In this document: positions 34,296-44,170 of the stretch, in pieces
Numbering within the stretch: the first letter of the stretch is position 1
Layout: each line of letters starts with the position of its first letter
Assembly: GCF_020520425.1 (NCBI RefSeq)
Contig: NC_079492.1
Coordinates: 145,669,861 to 145,733,860, forward strand
DNA from: Spinacia oleracea
Taxonomy: Eukaryota > Streptophyta > Magnoliopsida > Caryophyllales > Amaranthaceae
Direction of reading: 5' to 3'
Length of the DNA stretch: 64,000 bases
Translations under genes and position numbers: made by a program
The notes under the pieces: model-generated
The model's input: the letters and a program-made list of their open reading frames with translations, nothing else
Database searches by the model: none
What the model was told of the DNA's origin: nothing

Positions 34296-35173
34296 GGGGG
34301 CGTTTGGTTGGTGGTATTCAGGAAAGTGAAAGGGAAAAGGAATCAACACCTCTCATTCCCTTTGTTGTTCTTTGTTTGTCCATTTCAATCATTCCCTTTA
34401 TCCCTCTCATTCCCCAATTTTCCTCTACCATGATTCTCCACCCCCCTAGGGTATCATTCTTACCCCCAAACTCCTCTTCAACTCATCTTCCTTGACCAAC
34501 ATTGACCAACTTATACACCACACCACCACCCATCTCCAACACTACAACCACCCCGAAATCAACCAACCACAACCACAAGCAACCACCCTAAAAACAACCA
34601 CCACCCACAATCGCCCCGAAACCAGCCACCACCACCCACAACCTCCCCGAAACCAACCACCACCACCCGCAACCACCCCGAAACCAACCACCACCACCCG
34701 CAACAACCCCGAAACAAACCACCACCACCCGTCATCAAAACCAAAGGGAGGAGAGAAAAGGAGAGAGAACGTGGCGGTGGGCGGAGGGAGAAGGAGAAAT
34801 AAGGGTCGCGATAGGAGGGAGATGGAGAGTGAAGGACGGCGGGAGGAGGAAGAAACGACGGCGACAGAAGGATGGAGAAACCGCAGAGGCTGGAGGAGGG
34901 AGAAACGACGTCGGCGCAAAGAGGGAGAAACGGCAGAGGTTGGAGGAGGGATAAACGACACCTGCGGGAGGAGGGAGAAATAGCAGCGGCGGGAGGAAAT
35001 TGACGGCGGCAGGAGGAGGGAGAAAGAGAGAGAAGGAGAAGAAGGAGGGAGAAAAGTGAAGGGAATGAAATCTCACCCAAACAACTTAGCAAATCAAAGG
35101 GTTTTTCATTCCTTTCCCCTTCTTTCCTTTTGTTGATTCCATTCCGTTTACCCTGTTCAAACCAAACGTCCCC
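34296..35173. mobile_element. PIF/Harbinger-like element, TSD TTA, with purine-rich core
   Basis: Ends are GGGGGCGTTTGGTT and AACCAAACGTCCCC, each flanked by TTA (34293-34295 and 35174-35176). This is the 3 bp target and terminus style of PIF/Harbinger (Tourist-like) elements. No transposase frame is present. The 878 bp interior has a CCACCACC/AACC-rich stretch (34510-34735) and a GGAGGGAGAAA-type minisatellite (about 34745-35050). The long open frames here are artefacts of low complexity. It sits 160 bp downstream of the PPR stop codon. Confidence 0.82.
34745..35050. repeat. GGAGGGAGAAACGACG-type purine-rich minisatellite
   Basis: Irregular repeats of GGAGGAGGGAGAAACG-like units of about 36 bp, interspersed with GGCGGCAG/CGACGGCG. 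The strand is almost all purine, with higher GC than anything else in the window. It lies wholly inside the Harbinger-like element. Confidence 0.75.
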
Positions 35174-35971
35174 TTAGGATTTAGGAGTGGTCTCAGCCTG
35201 AAGGGCACGTTTAAGGATCAAGCAAAGAGACAGTGAGGGAAACTCATTAAAGATGGATGTGGGCCGTGTGAGCCGGGCCGGTCCCAGGCCCCTGACACAA
35301 AAAAAAAAGCCCGGCCTAGCCTGAGCACAAAATCGTGGCCCGTGATTTTTGGAAAATTCACGACAAGGGTCCGAAGTTGATTTGCACTGAAGAAAATGCT
35401 GGAGCTCTACAAATAGTTAGACTTGTGACTTGTGAGAGTGAAATGAACCGTGGGTTTGAACTACGAGCAGAAGTCTGCAAGAGGAGAATGAAATGAAGTT
35501 CTCTATTTGAAAGATGAATTGGGTTTGTTTAGAAAAACAACTGTGATGGATGGAAAGAGTGACTTCAAAATATTTCTCCAGATGAAAGAATAATGTAATT
35601 TCTTAACAAGGTTAAAACATCTATCTATCAAAATTCTTACTTTCTCTTCATCTAAAAGCCAATTCTAGTTTTGAACAAGGACATATTGGTAAATAGACTA
35701 ACTTGGAAATTAATGGTACAGCATTTGCTGCAATGGGGAGACACAGAGACAAGGCAAAAACTAAAAAATAAAAATGCAAGAATGCCAAATTATTCCAGTG
35801 GTTAAACTTTCAAAAGTAAGTACCTTTACATCCAATATTTGATCAGCAAAGAAATTCAATGATGCTGATTAGAGGATTTGTACAGTTTACATTTAACTTT
35901 TTTGGTAGCAAAGAGTTGTTTTTCCAATCAAATGCAGACAGCTTCTGGAATTAGCGATGATCTGCTAACAG

Positions 35972-38278
35972 TCACCTGGGTACGGACAGACCAAGCTCTA
36001 GAGCAAACAGAAAATAAATATTGATCAGAAACTGCTATGAGAAGTAGCACTTCAATATCACTAATTATGATTGAATATGGTCTTTTGACTTAAATCCGGT
36101 AAGCTGTTGTCATAAAGAAGAAAAAAAGTTTCATCTGCACTGCTACAGATTTGCTCCAAAAGAATGTACAGATATGACTTTTGCATCAGACATACTATAT
36201 TGGTAAATCAATATAGCTAAGGAACATGGAAGCACTGGTGAATTGAGCAACCTCCACACCTCTCACGTACCATCAATTTCATCTGGGGAAAATAAGCAGG
36301 TATGTCACTACAACATCCTCATGGATCTAAGATCAGTTACTAACAGTGAAACAATATTTCAACTATTACAGTTATTCTCTCACTAAATTACTAAGAGAAT
36401 TCATTTTGAACTATTAAGCTAAGTAGTGCATTAGTGTTGGGGGATTAAAGACCGGTTGTTTGCAGATAGGATGCAGAACAAGTTTTTAGCGTCTGAACTC
36501 TGAAGTCGAAAGGCCCATGTTCTTTTCTAATCATAATCAGAAACTAATCTTCGAGTATACCACCTAAATGTCTTTTCATCTGAGTGATCTACCCTAGATA
36601 TCTCAAAAGAACCCAAGGCATATTGGTCACACAACAAAACCAGTGTGGCAACAACCTTTTCATTGTTCATGCCTAAGACACAACTGTGAGTTTCACTCAT
36701 CTAGTTCACAACCACTCAATAGATTTTCAGCCAAATGGTAATGAGACAGGTATAAAATCAGGAGTGGATAAAGTTCAACCATCAAAACACTGTACTACTA
36801 ATTCTTTTTCAACAGCTCTAAAAATGAGCTATTACAAAATAGAATGGGGTGTATTGTTATATAAAAATGACATACAATGTCTCCCTTAAAAACATTCGTG
36901 ATTTCATACTTGAGAATGACGCGAGGGTTCATGATTGGCAGGTTCCATGACCATATATTTCTTTCAAGCATATTGATATTATGTGCCTGCAGGAACCAAA
37001 TACCCTAGTCAGCTTGACATTTGACACTTGAGTCACTTGACACATGAATATCCCCCACCCATCTCATTTAACACTTCTCTCTTCAAACAAAAAGTAATAT
37101 TCACAGGCTTGAAAGTCTGAAGCTAAACCCAAAAGGATCTAATTGTCCAGATATGTAACCTACACTTTCTCATAACTTGGTAAAAGGAAATGGAAAAATT
37201 ACTTAACAAGAATTCACATGGCACGGCATTTTTGCTGCAGTAAACAATGATGCTGCCTACAAATTGCAGTCTTTAGTCGTTATTTCCTCTCGTCTATATA
37301 ATTCTCAATCCCAATAATAAAAATGCTTCTTGCATTTAGATTCTAACAATGTATCATAGTAATGCACATTCAATGAACAAAACCACAAGAAACAATTGTA
37401 CACACCAAATTCAGTCTTTCATTAGAAAACCTATAAGCAATAACACATTAACACTACACCTTGAATACGCCCCATTTATCCAATGCGACGGTTGAACCCC
37501 TAACATGATATTAAGCTTAGGAACAGCTGGTTTCTTTCTATAGAATAGGGGATGTGACAGGGTTGCACCACTAACATATGGTTTGGCCAATCTATGATAA
37601 ACTGCCACTACATATAAGTTATATAACCTTCTTATCTCAAACATTATCATCCACGCCATAACCAATAAGGTAAACTAAGCTGGAATCAAAACGTTCTCAA
37701 CTCTGATCTAATTCATTTCATATCTAAATTCAACAATTCTAAGAATGATTATTTATAGAAATCAAGGAAAACCTAAACATGAATTGAATTTATAATAGTA
37801 TCAAATTATCAATTAATCACACAATCAATCAAATGCAAAATGGACAAACCTAAAAATAAGAATATTAGAGGTCGGGAGAGGTACGGCAGAGTGTACCCTG
37901 TGAGAGAGCTCTGGCACTCCTGGAAGTCGTACTTAAGCATGACGTCAGCCTCGCCACTGATACGGCGCTGTGCAGCGGCAGCAGCGACTGCGCTCCTCCC
38001 AACTCCTTCGGCAATCTTTCAACGAAAAGAAAAACGAAAAATCAAATTAGATGAGATAAAAAAAAAAATAGAAAAATCAAATCGAAATCAATGTGAAATT
38101 AGGAGAGGGAAAGAGACCTTGAGAAGCTGAATCGAGGAAGAGGTGAGGAAGTGGATCTAGGAAGAGGAGATGCAGCGGGTTTTGGGGAAGACGATGCAGA
38201 TTTAGCAGCGTTTTTAATGGAGGATTTAAGAGAAGATAATGACGCTCTGTTCATGAATCTGCCGCATTTTGACGCCAT
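35972..38278 (-). CDS. NFD6: NUCLEAR FUSION DEFECTIVE 6-like mitochondrial protein, with alternative C-termini
   Basis: Minus-strand exon 1 is 38118-38278 (MASKCGRFMNRASLSSLKSS...) and joins by GT-AG to exon 2 starting at 38015 (LPKELGGAQSLLPLHSAVSV, then ARLTSCLSTTSRSARALSQ). Reading on through exon 2 gives the ending GTLCRTSPDL and a stop at 37865-37867 (103 aa). Using the donor after 37897 and the acceptor before 35997 instead gives the ending ELGLSVPR and a stop at 35972-35974 (101 aa). Both endings match isoforms I recall from NFD6 relatives. The Ser/Arg-rich N-terminus is a typical mitochondrial presequence. NFD6 is required for polar nuclei fusion in the Arabidopsis female gametophyte; its biochemical role is not established. 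The last intron (about 1.9 kb) would be retained in the long form. Real 3' ends are not determined. Confidence 0.88.
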
Positions 38279-38375
38279 TGATGGATATAATTTTTTCTAG
38301 ATCGAATTGACTTTGAGTGGAGGTGATAACTGATAATGGAGAATTGTTTTGTTTCTTGGTGGTGAGAGAAAAGAG

Positions 38376-38389
38376 GGGTTTAGGGTTTA
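38376..38389 (-). promoter_or_regulatory. Telo-box in NFD6-like promoter/5' UTR
   Basis: The minus strand reads TAAACCCTAAACCC about 100 bp upstream of the ATG. Telo-boxes (AAACCCTAA) are common near the transcription start of plant genes for translation and mitochondrial biogenesis. This matches the expected localisation of the product. Confidence 0.6.
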
Positions 38390-38425
38390 GTGGTTGTTTT
38401 TTTTCTTTTTTTTAAGTTTTGTTAG

Positions 38426-38486
38426 GTGGGCTTAGTTAAGCTGAATAATCCGTTCGCTTGGTTGGTTTCAAATGTAACCATGGGCT
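38426..38486 (-). promoter_or_regulatory. Two site II (TGGGCY) motifs upstream of the NFD6-like gene
   Basis: TGGGCT occurs at 38427-38432 and 38481-38486 (given on the plus strand; orientation is not critical for these motifs), about 150 and 205 bp upstream of the ATG. Site II pairs together with a telo-box are a known signature of TCP-regulated nuclear genes for mitochondrial and ribosomal proteins. Confidence 0.5.
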
Positions 38487-38529
38487 TGAAGATAGACTAA
38501 AAAGTCTACAAATTTACGACTTAAGGTTC

Positions 38530-38690
38530 AGTAAGAGTCAGCTAGCTTAGTTGGTTAAAGACTTTGAATTATATGGCCATATGGGTGATATAATTACTTC
38601 TCCGAACTCAAGACCTAGAATCTATAGCAAGTACTCCAAATATCATTTGTCTTTGTTGCTCCTCCTGCAATAAAAGAAATTACCCAAAAT
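38530..38690 (+). repeat. tRNA-like SINE fragment (tentative)
   Basis: GCTAGCTTAGTTGGTTAAAG resembles a pol III A box and is followed about 55 bp later by CCGAACTCAAGACC, a poor B box. The stretch ends in TTGTTGCTCCTCCTGCAATAAAAG. It could be a decayed tRNA-derived SINE between the NFD6 promoter and the next intergenic region. Weak evidence. Confidence 0.3.
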
Positions 38691-39817
38691 TGTTAGAAAT
38701 TATTTAGCTTTGATATGATGTGTGATGAACTTTTTTTTATTTTTCTTTTTAAGGTAAGATGAAGTGTCCTGATGGGTTAGAATTGTCCGGGTTAGCAAGA
38801 TAGAAAGTTTAAGAGTGGGGGATGGTAAAGGAAACTCTCCCTCAAAGTGCCCCTGCCCCTGATGGAGATTGAACCCCCCTCCCTTTTGGTTGGAAGGTGG
38901 AATCCTTTGCATTAAGCCAAGTTATTGATTCATAATGATAATGCACTTCTACTCCCCAATACAATGAATGACGTGTGATTGTCTTCGAGATGGAGATGTG
39001 ATTTATCGTATCTAAATAATGTTTTGGGGAAAAAAATGTAAGGGTACTTGAGTTTATCCCAAATCGTAAGGTGAGTCTCGAGTCTAAGTCTTGAGATTTT
39101 ATAGTAAAAGACTACAACAAATCTTGGAGTGAATTTGAAAATCCAAAACTCATTCAACACTCACTTAAAACTTCATTTTCTCAGGGATAAGTTGATGTGG
39201 CGGAGTCTGAAAAATAAACTCACCCTAAGTAAGTGTGAAGACCATATGAGAAAAATATAATATAACTGAAACTGGAAACTATGGCATGCCAAAAATAGAA
39301 ACTGTAACTCATTAAATTACAAAGGAAGTATTTGTGTGTGAAAATACATGAAAAAAGACTATCATCATTCTTTGGTTCTTCCATCAAATTAAAGAAAGTT
39401 TTTAGGGGAAATCATCATCACCGGCCTGTTTCATCCCGTTAATAATAACAACATACTTAATATCAATGGTCTAGATTTAAAAATTAAGCAAATTTATCGA
39501 ACACTAACTTATAAATTTGGGTTTTTTCGAAAAAAGTTGTAATTAACTACTAGCTTATAAAAAAATAAAATTGAATGGCACGTAGCATATATATGGTAAT
39601 TAAAGTCAATCCCGAAATTTCAATCCATCGTTCATAGTTTGGAAAAAAAGGTAGTGTTTTTTTATAAAGTAGTTTTGGACAAATTTATCTAAAGATTATA
39701 CAGTACCACATATTAATTAACGAAAATAATTCGTTTAAATTATCCAGAAATACGACCTTAATTTATTAATGTTAGAATAATTCCTTGAATCGGTCAAGTC
39801 CCTTACAGTATATGTTA
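38691..39817. other. Intergenic upstream of NFD6-like gene
   Basis: No gene recognised. 39070-39230 (AGACT/AGTCTTG, TGAATTTGAAAATCCAA, AATAAACTCACCCT) is related to 31075-31325 in PMT intron 4, so this is a dispersed repeat of unknown class. Confidence 0.45.
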
Positions 39818-39910
39818 CTAGTATTTTATGCACGCGATGCGTGCGTGAATTTTAGAAACTTTATTGTGCCTATTATTTCATGCACGCGATGCTTGCGAAA
39901 TTTTACAAAT
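39818..39910 (-). mobile_element. Helitron-like 3' terminus (minus orientation)
   Basis: Read on the minus strand the sequence is GCACGCATCGCGTGC (hairpin), then ATAAAATACTAG and T. This is the hairpin plus CTAG end of plant Helitrons. A second near-copy of the hairpin region lies at 39868-39892. I did not find the matching 5' TC end, so the element's length is unknown. Confidence 0.5.
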
Positions 39911-40229
39911 TTTAGACACTAATAATCATTCGCAAAGTCCATATTTTGCGACATTGAGGTCATACAATACTCGTAGCCTTACATGACGAATTTAAAGCTA
40001 TTAAAAAAAATTAACATTATTTTGATACAACTAACATATCCTATTGAAAAATCAAAATTGAAGTACATACAAAATAGTAAATATCATTTTCTTTTTTTGC
40101 TCGCAATATATTTGTTTAACCACATGCACTCCTCCGCCCAATCGACATGCAACACATATCCAACCGTATACGAATGTTCAGGATTAAAATCTCCAATTGG
40201 TGGATGTAGCACCCATGAAAATCAAAATG

Positions 40230-40448
40230 TATATGTTATTCTGAACTAGGGTTATTTGTTTTGGGCCTATTTTCTGGGCTTTTTCGCATCTGGCTAGAGA
40301 GTACTATATAAACTCTCTAGGTCATAACCTAGTTGTATTCTGTAATCCGTACTCCTCATGATCAATAAAACTTTCTCTCCCATGGCTGTGGACGTAATGT
40401 GTTCTTTAATTACGTTATTTAATCTTTTTTTGCATCCGTTATAACAAT
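40230..40448 (+). mobile_element. Possible solo LTR or LTR fragment, Copia-like
   Basis: The stretch has an LTR-like order of signals: CTATATAAACTC, then GTATTCTGTAATCC, then AATAAAA, then CATGGCTGTGGACGTAAT, ending GTTATAACA. This resembles the U3-R-U5 layout of many plant Copia LTRs. The left boundary is unclear and I see no target duplication. An old fragment, low confidence. Confidence 0.35.
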
Positions 40449-41056
40449 TTACTTTTCTTATAAATTGTTTATCCTATGCTCCCAAGTCTCAGCAAATACT
40501 TCTATCATTGCATACGTTCATTGTCACAAATATACACGAAGTATTAAATGGTGATTGCATGACTTCTTTTTTTTTTGTTCAAACCACATGACTGATTTTT
40601 TTATTTTTTTTCTTTTTTTGCATGATGTAATTTTGACCGGAGTGGGAAATTAGATAAATGAACAGAATCGGCGAACTTTTTAATTAGGTTACAAATTTTT
40701 GGGCAAAAACCGCAAATTATTTTGTGCATTTTTCTTTTGGAAATCTCCTTTTAGCGACGAACTTTTAAATGAGCTTGCGTCGACTAATACGTAGTACTCC
40801 CTCCGTCCCGGAATACTTGACCTGTTTTCCTTATCGGGCCGTCCCTTAATACTTGACCTGTTTCTAAAAATGGAAATATTCTAACAATATTATATTATTT
40901 CTTACTCCACCCCTATTAACCCACCTACCCCCTACTCCATACAAAAAATAATTAAAAATTCAACCCCTACTCTCCCCCAACCCCACCTCTTAACCCACCT
41001 CCCACTAACTACATTAAAATAATACTCCACTATCAACTACTACCTATTAAATTAAA

Positions 41057-43314
41057 CGGTTTTTTCATGAAATGCCCCTGAGGTTTGCAAAAACGCACCA
41101 AATACCCTCGCGTCTTTTGAATCACATAATATACCCCTATTTTTTCATACTGTTCATGAGATGCACTTGGAGTTAACGGACGTTAGTCCTCCGTTAGCTG
41201 CAGTTTACCATTTTGCCCTTAATATATATTTTTCGACCTAAAATCAAAAAAAAAAAAATCTCAAACTTCTCTCCAAACTCTTCCTTCGATTCCCTAACCT
41301 CAAACATATCTCCCTTTCCGATTTCCATGGCGAACCCACTTCAATTCTTCAATTCATTTCACTTTCCTTGGCCTATCTAATCACACCGATTTCCCTTCGA
41401 ATTCGATTCAACAATTTCCCAATTCATCTCTCAAGTCGATTAAATCGCTCAAGTTGCACAATTTTTCAATTGTTACTGATTCCGATTTGGGGGTTATTTC
41501 CCAGTTCATCACAAATTTGGAGGAGTTCTGAACATTTCAACCGTATATGGGGATCAGATTCAACAGGGGATAGTGCTGTTGAATTAGATACAGTTCCTGC
41601 AATGTATGGAATAGTTCTCAAGTTCTCATCCTCAGCTCCATATGGTTCTATACCATCATATCATATCCCATTTCTTCTTGGCGAATCGGCTTTTGAGATC
41701 CCCCACAAGAAAGAGTCATTGGACATTGTCCCAGCTGGAATTCAGTCCAATGAAAAGTCAGTTTCTAGTTCACTTGTTACCATTGAATTGGAACCCCGAG
41801 AACCTGTGCCAGGTCTTGTGGATGTTTCCATTAACGCGAATGCAGAAAATGGTCAGGTTGTTAATGGGAAGCTTCAGGGGGTCTCAGTTGGCATCGAGGA
41901 CATGTTTCTCAAGGCTGCTGCCCCAGCTGAGATTCTAGAAGACACAGTTCCAGGATATTACTCCGCCCTTTTTGATGCTTTGTGGGAGGTATGTGGTGCC
42001 TCTTCCAGTGCAGGTCGGGAAACATTTTCACTAAAAGGAGGTAAGGGGTTTGCAGCAATCCATGGAACACAATCAGTTAAGCTTCTCGAAGTTCCTTCAA
42101 CCTTAGCAATTCGTGTTGTTGAAAGATATTTAGCCCCCTTTGTTGTTGGTGTGATTGGTAGACCTCTGGTGGAGGTTGTGAAGGACGGTGGCTTAATCCA
42201 GGATGTGGCATGGATAGATATGTTTTCAGGTTCTGCTAATGAGAATAACTCGGTTGCGAATTTTGATGGTGGTCCACTATATTTGACATACTTTGAAAAT
42301 GAAGATGGTAAGATCAACATTGGTAAGACAAACATGGGTTGCTTTCTTGTGTTGATATTCCTACCACCCAGGTATCATCTTCTCTTTCGGATGGAAGTTT
42401 CTGATATTTCAACATTGGTCCGAATTAGAACAGATCACTGGCCTTGTTTAGCCTACATTGATGATTATTTGGAAGCTCTTTTTTCTTTGTAACCGGGGTT
42501 AGTCTTTTCTGCTGCTATATACTCATTCCATTGAGAAAGGAGTATGTTCTGTTCTCTTTTGTTTGCGTTACAGCAGTTGGTTACATATTTTCTGTTCAAA
42601 TTCTTTTCCCAGATTGTTTTTTACTTGGGAAAATATTCTTTTTGCATCAGAAATAAAAAAATGTATATATTCTAGTGTCAATCATTCACCAGCTGCACTT
42701 TTGTACAAGAAATTTATACAATCAGTTCTGAGAGGTGAAATACTTGTATTTTGGTTGTATACTTCTCTGAGAGTATGATGTTAACATGTAATTCTACAAT
42801 TAGTGTTTAGCTTCTGGCTGTTTGGTTGTCAGGTGCCTTTTGTTTCGAACTTCAGCTGAGATGTGAGATCATTTGATCAAAATCTAACGAAGGCCCAATA
42901 TGTTATACTTGTATGTTTTTTGTTAGGATTCTGGGTATTGTTCCTTGATTAAGAATCAACAAACTATACAAGCAGCAAGTTTGGATGAAGAAAACATGGT
43001 TGTTACGCAACTTTCTTTCTTTTGATAGTATAAAACTTACTGGACTAGCCATTTGAATCAAATTCTGCCGTTTAAAAGCAGTTTGGGTATTTCGTGCAAA
43101 TAAGTTTACAAGTAGGTGTATATTGTGTAATACGTTTATAAATAGGTGCATTTGATGAATTATAAACATGACTTAACGGAGGACTAACGGAAGGTCGGCT
43201 TAGGGGTATTTGGTGCAAACTTAGGCAAAAATAGGGGTATATTATGTGATTCAAAAGACGCGAGGGTATTTGGTGCGTTTTTGCAAACCTCAGGGGCATT
43301 TCATGAAAAAACCG
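41057..43314. mobile_element. Pack-MULE carrying a TPLATE gene fragment, 9 bp TSD
   Basis: A 2,258 bp element with perfect inverted repeats of 88 bp, starting CGGTTTTTTCATGAAATGCC and containing CACCAAATACCCTCGCGTC. It is flanked by identical 9 bp duplications TAAATTAAA (41048-41056 and 43315-43323). Long identical TIRs plus a 9 bp duplication identify a Mutator-like element. No transposase is present. The interior instead holds the C-terminal coding region of TPLATE. Identical TIRs and TSDs imply a recent insertion. Confidence 0.92.
41368..42492 (+). CDS. Captured TPLATE C-terminal fragment, open for 374 codons
   Basis: From about residue 80 (YGIVLKFSSSAPYGSIPSYHI) to the end (RIRTDHWPCLAYIDDYLEAL) this matches the C-terminal quarter of TPLATE, the large subunit of the plant endocytic TPLATE/TSET adaptor complex (about 1,160-1,180 aa in full). 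Clear landmarks are VTIELEPREPVPGLVDVS, GVSVGIEDMFLKA, LKGGKGFAAIHGTQSVKLLE and NMGCFLVLIFLPPR. Residues 1-79 have no TPLATE similarity that I recognise and may come from another source or from noncoding sequence. The first ATG of the frame is 41368; an upstream ATG at 41328 leads only to a short frame. There are no introns across the fragment. The reading frame is intact, so recent capture or selection is possible. It lacks the beta-adaptin-like trunk, so it cannot replace TPLATE. Confidence 0.8.
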   Translation: MAYLITPISLRIRFNNFPIHLSSRLNRSSCTIFQLLLIPIWGLFPSSSQIWRSSEHFNRIWGSDSTGDSAVELDTVPAMYGIVLKFSSSAPYGSIPSYHIPFLLGESAFEIPHKKESLDIVPAGIQSNEKSVSSSLVTIELEPREPVPGLVDVSINANAENGQVVNGKLQGVSVGIEDMFLKAAAPAEILEDTVPGYYSALFDALWEVCGASSSAGRETFSLKGGKGFAAIHGTQSVKLLEVPSTLAIRVVERYLAPFVVGVIGRPLVEVVKDGGLIQDVAWIDMFSGSANENNSVANFDGGPLYLTYFENEDGKINIGKTNMGCFLVLIFLPPRYHLLFRMEVSDISTLVRIRTDHWPCLAYIDDYLEALFSL

Positions 43315-43548
43315 TAAATTAAATAAGTCAATTCAAGCCCCTTAAACTCTGTGCCGGTCAAACCGGGTCGAGTATTCCGAGACGGAGGGAGTAGTACTCT
43401 ACGTCCAAATATTTGGCAAACCAACAAATAGAAGATGTTGAACTAATTCAACTTCCTTTTGGATTTGATTCTGTCTGTTTTGTTGTTCGCATCATTACTA
43501 CTTCGTACATAATGGAAAGACTTCTTGGGATGAGATTTCATAACTAAA

Positions 43549-44170
43549 CTAGTGTGTGTCCCGGGCGATGTCCCGGTTACAATGTTGGATAATATAAGAA
43601 ATTTTTACGCATTGTTTACATGTGTTGTCTATGCGAGTTTGAACTTTTTTTAATAACTATTTGGAGATCGTTTATTTTATTTGGATATATGTGATGTATT
43701 GTATGTAGTACGTATCAATTTTCAGTAATAGTGTTCTTCCCTTTTTGGGTTGTTAATTTATATTTGTAAATCATGTCCAATATCTAATAAATATTTTGTG
43801 TATATATATATATGTTATGATCCACATATGCTAATTACACAAATGTTAACTAATTAATGAAAAAACGTGTTCTATTATATATAGAAAACGAACAAATTAA
43901 AATGCAGTCTTTATTCAAAACCATTTTCAATAATGGTAATAAAATTAAATTTTCTTGCAATCACTATGTGGTGAAATTAGAAAATTAATAACATAAACCA
44001 TGTGAAAAAATAGTGTAAATACACGTACACTAATCCTATCCCACTTAAATATATTTGAATAGAGTTAAAAGACATAAATAATAGTATAGCTAAGATGGTA
44101 AGCTTTCTACTACATTTCTTGTTAGTTCCATGTTCGAACCCTAATTCATGCTTAGTTTTCTTCTTATTTT
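43549..44170 (-). mobile_element. Helitron 3' end and partial body (minus orientation)
   Basis: On the minus strand the sequence ends GGGACATCGCCCGGGACACACACTAG followed by T (given in parts: hairpin GGGACATCGCCCGGG, tail ACACACACTAG). This is the same terminus family as at 12976 and 20619. A block TAAGATGGTAAG...GTTCGAACCC at 44091-44150 matches the internal tRNA-like block of those copies. The 5' TC end was not found, so the right boundary is approximate. Confidence 0.5.

Larger units (their letters stand above)
40797..43391. mobile_element. Stowaway-like MITE split by a Pack-MULE, TSD TA
   Basis: The left arm begins CTCCCTCCGTCCCGGAATAC and the right arm ends GTATTCCGAGACGGAGGGAG, both flanked by TA. 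These are Tc1/mariner (Stowaway) termini. Removing the insertion at 41057-43314 and one copy of its 9 bp duplication leaves a MITE of about 330 bp. No coding capacity of its own. Confidence 0.85.

Noticed and set aside
34492-35092. Several long open frames on both strands (163, 177, 139 and 113 codons)
   Set aside because: All come from the low-complexity purine-rich core of the Harbinger-like element. Composition alone keeps them open.
37411-37665. Minus-strand frame of 84 codons within the NFD6 last intron
   Set aside because: It lies in the intron between the two alternative endings, shows no known domain and has no splice support.
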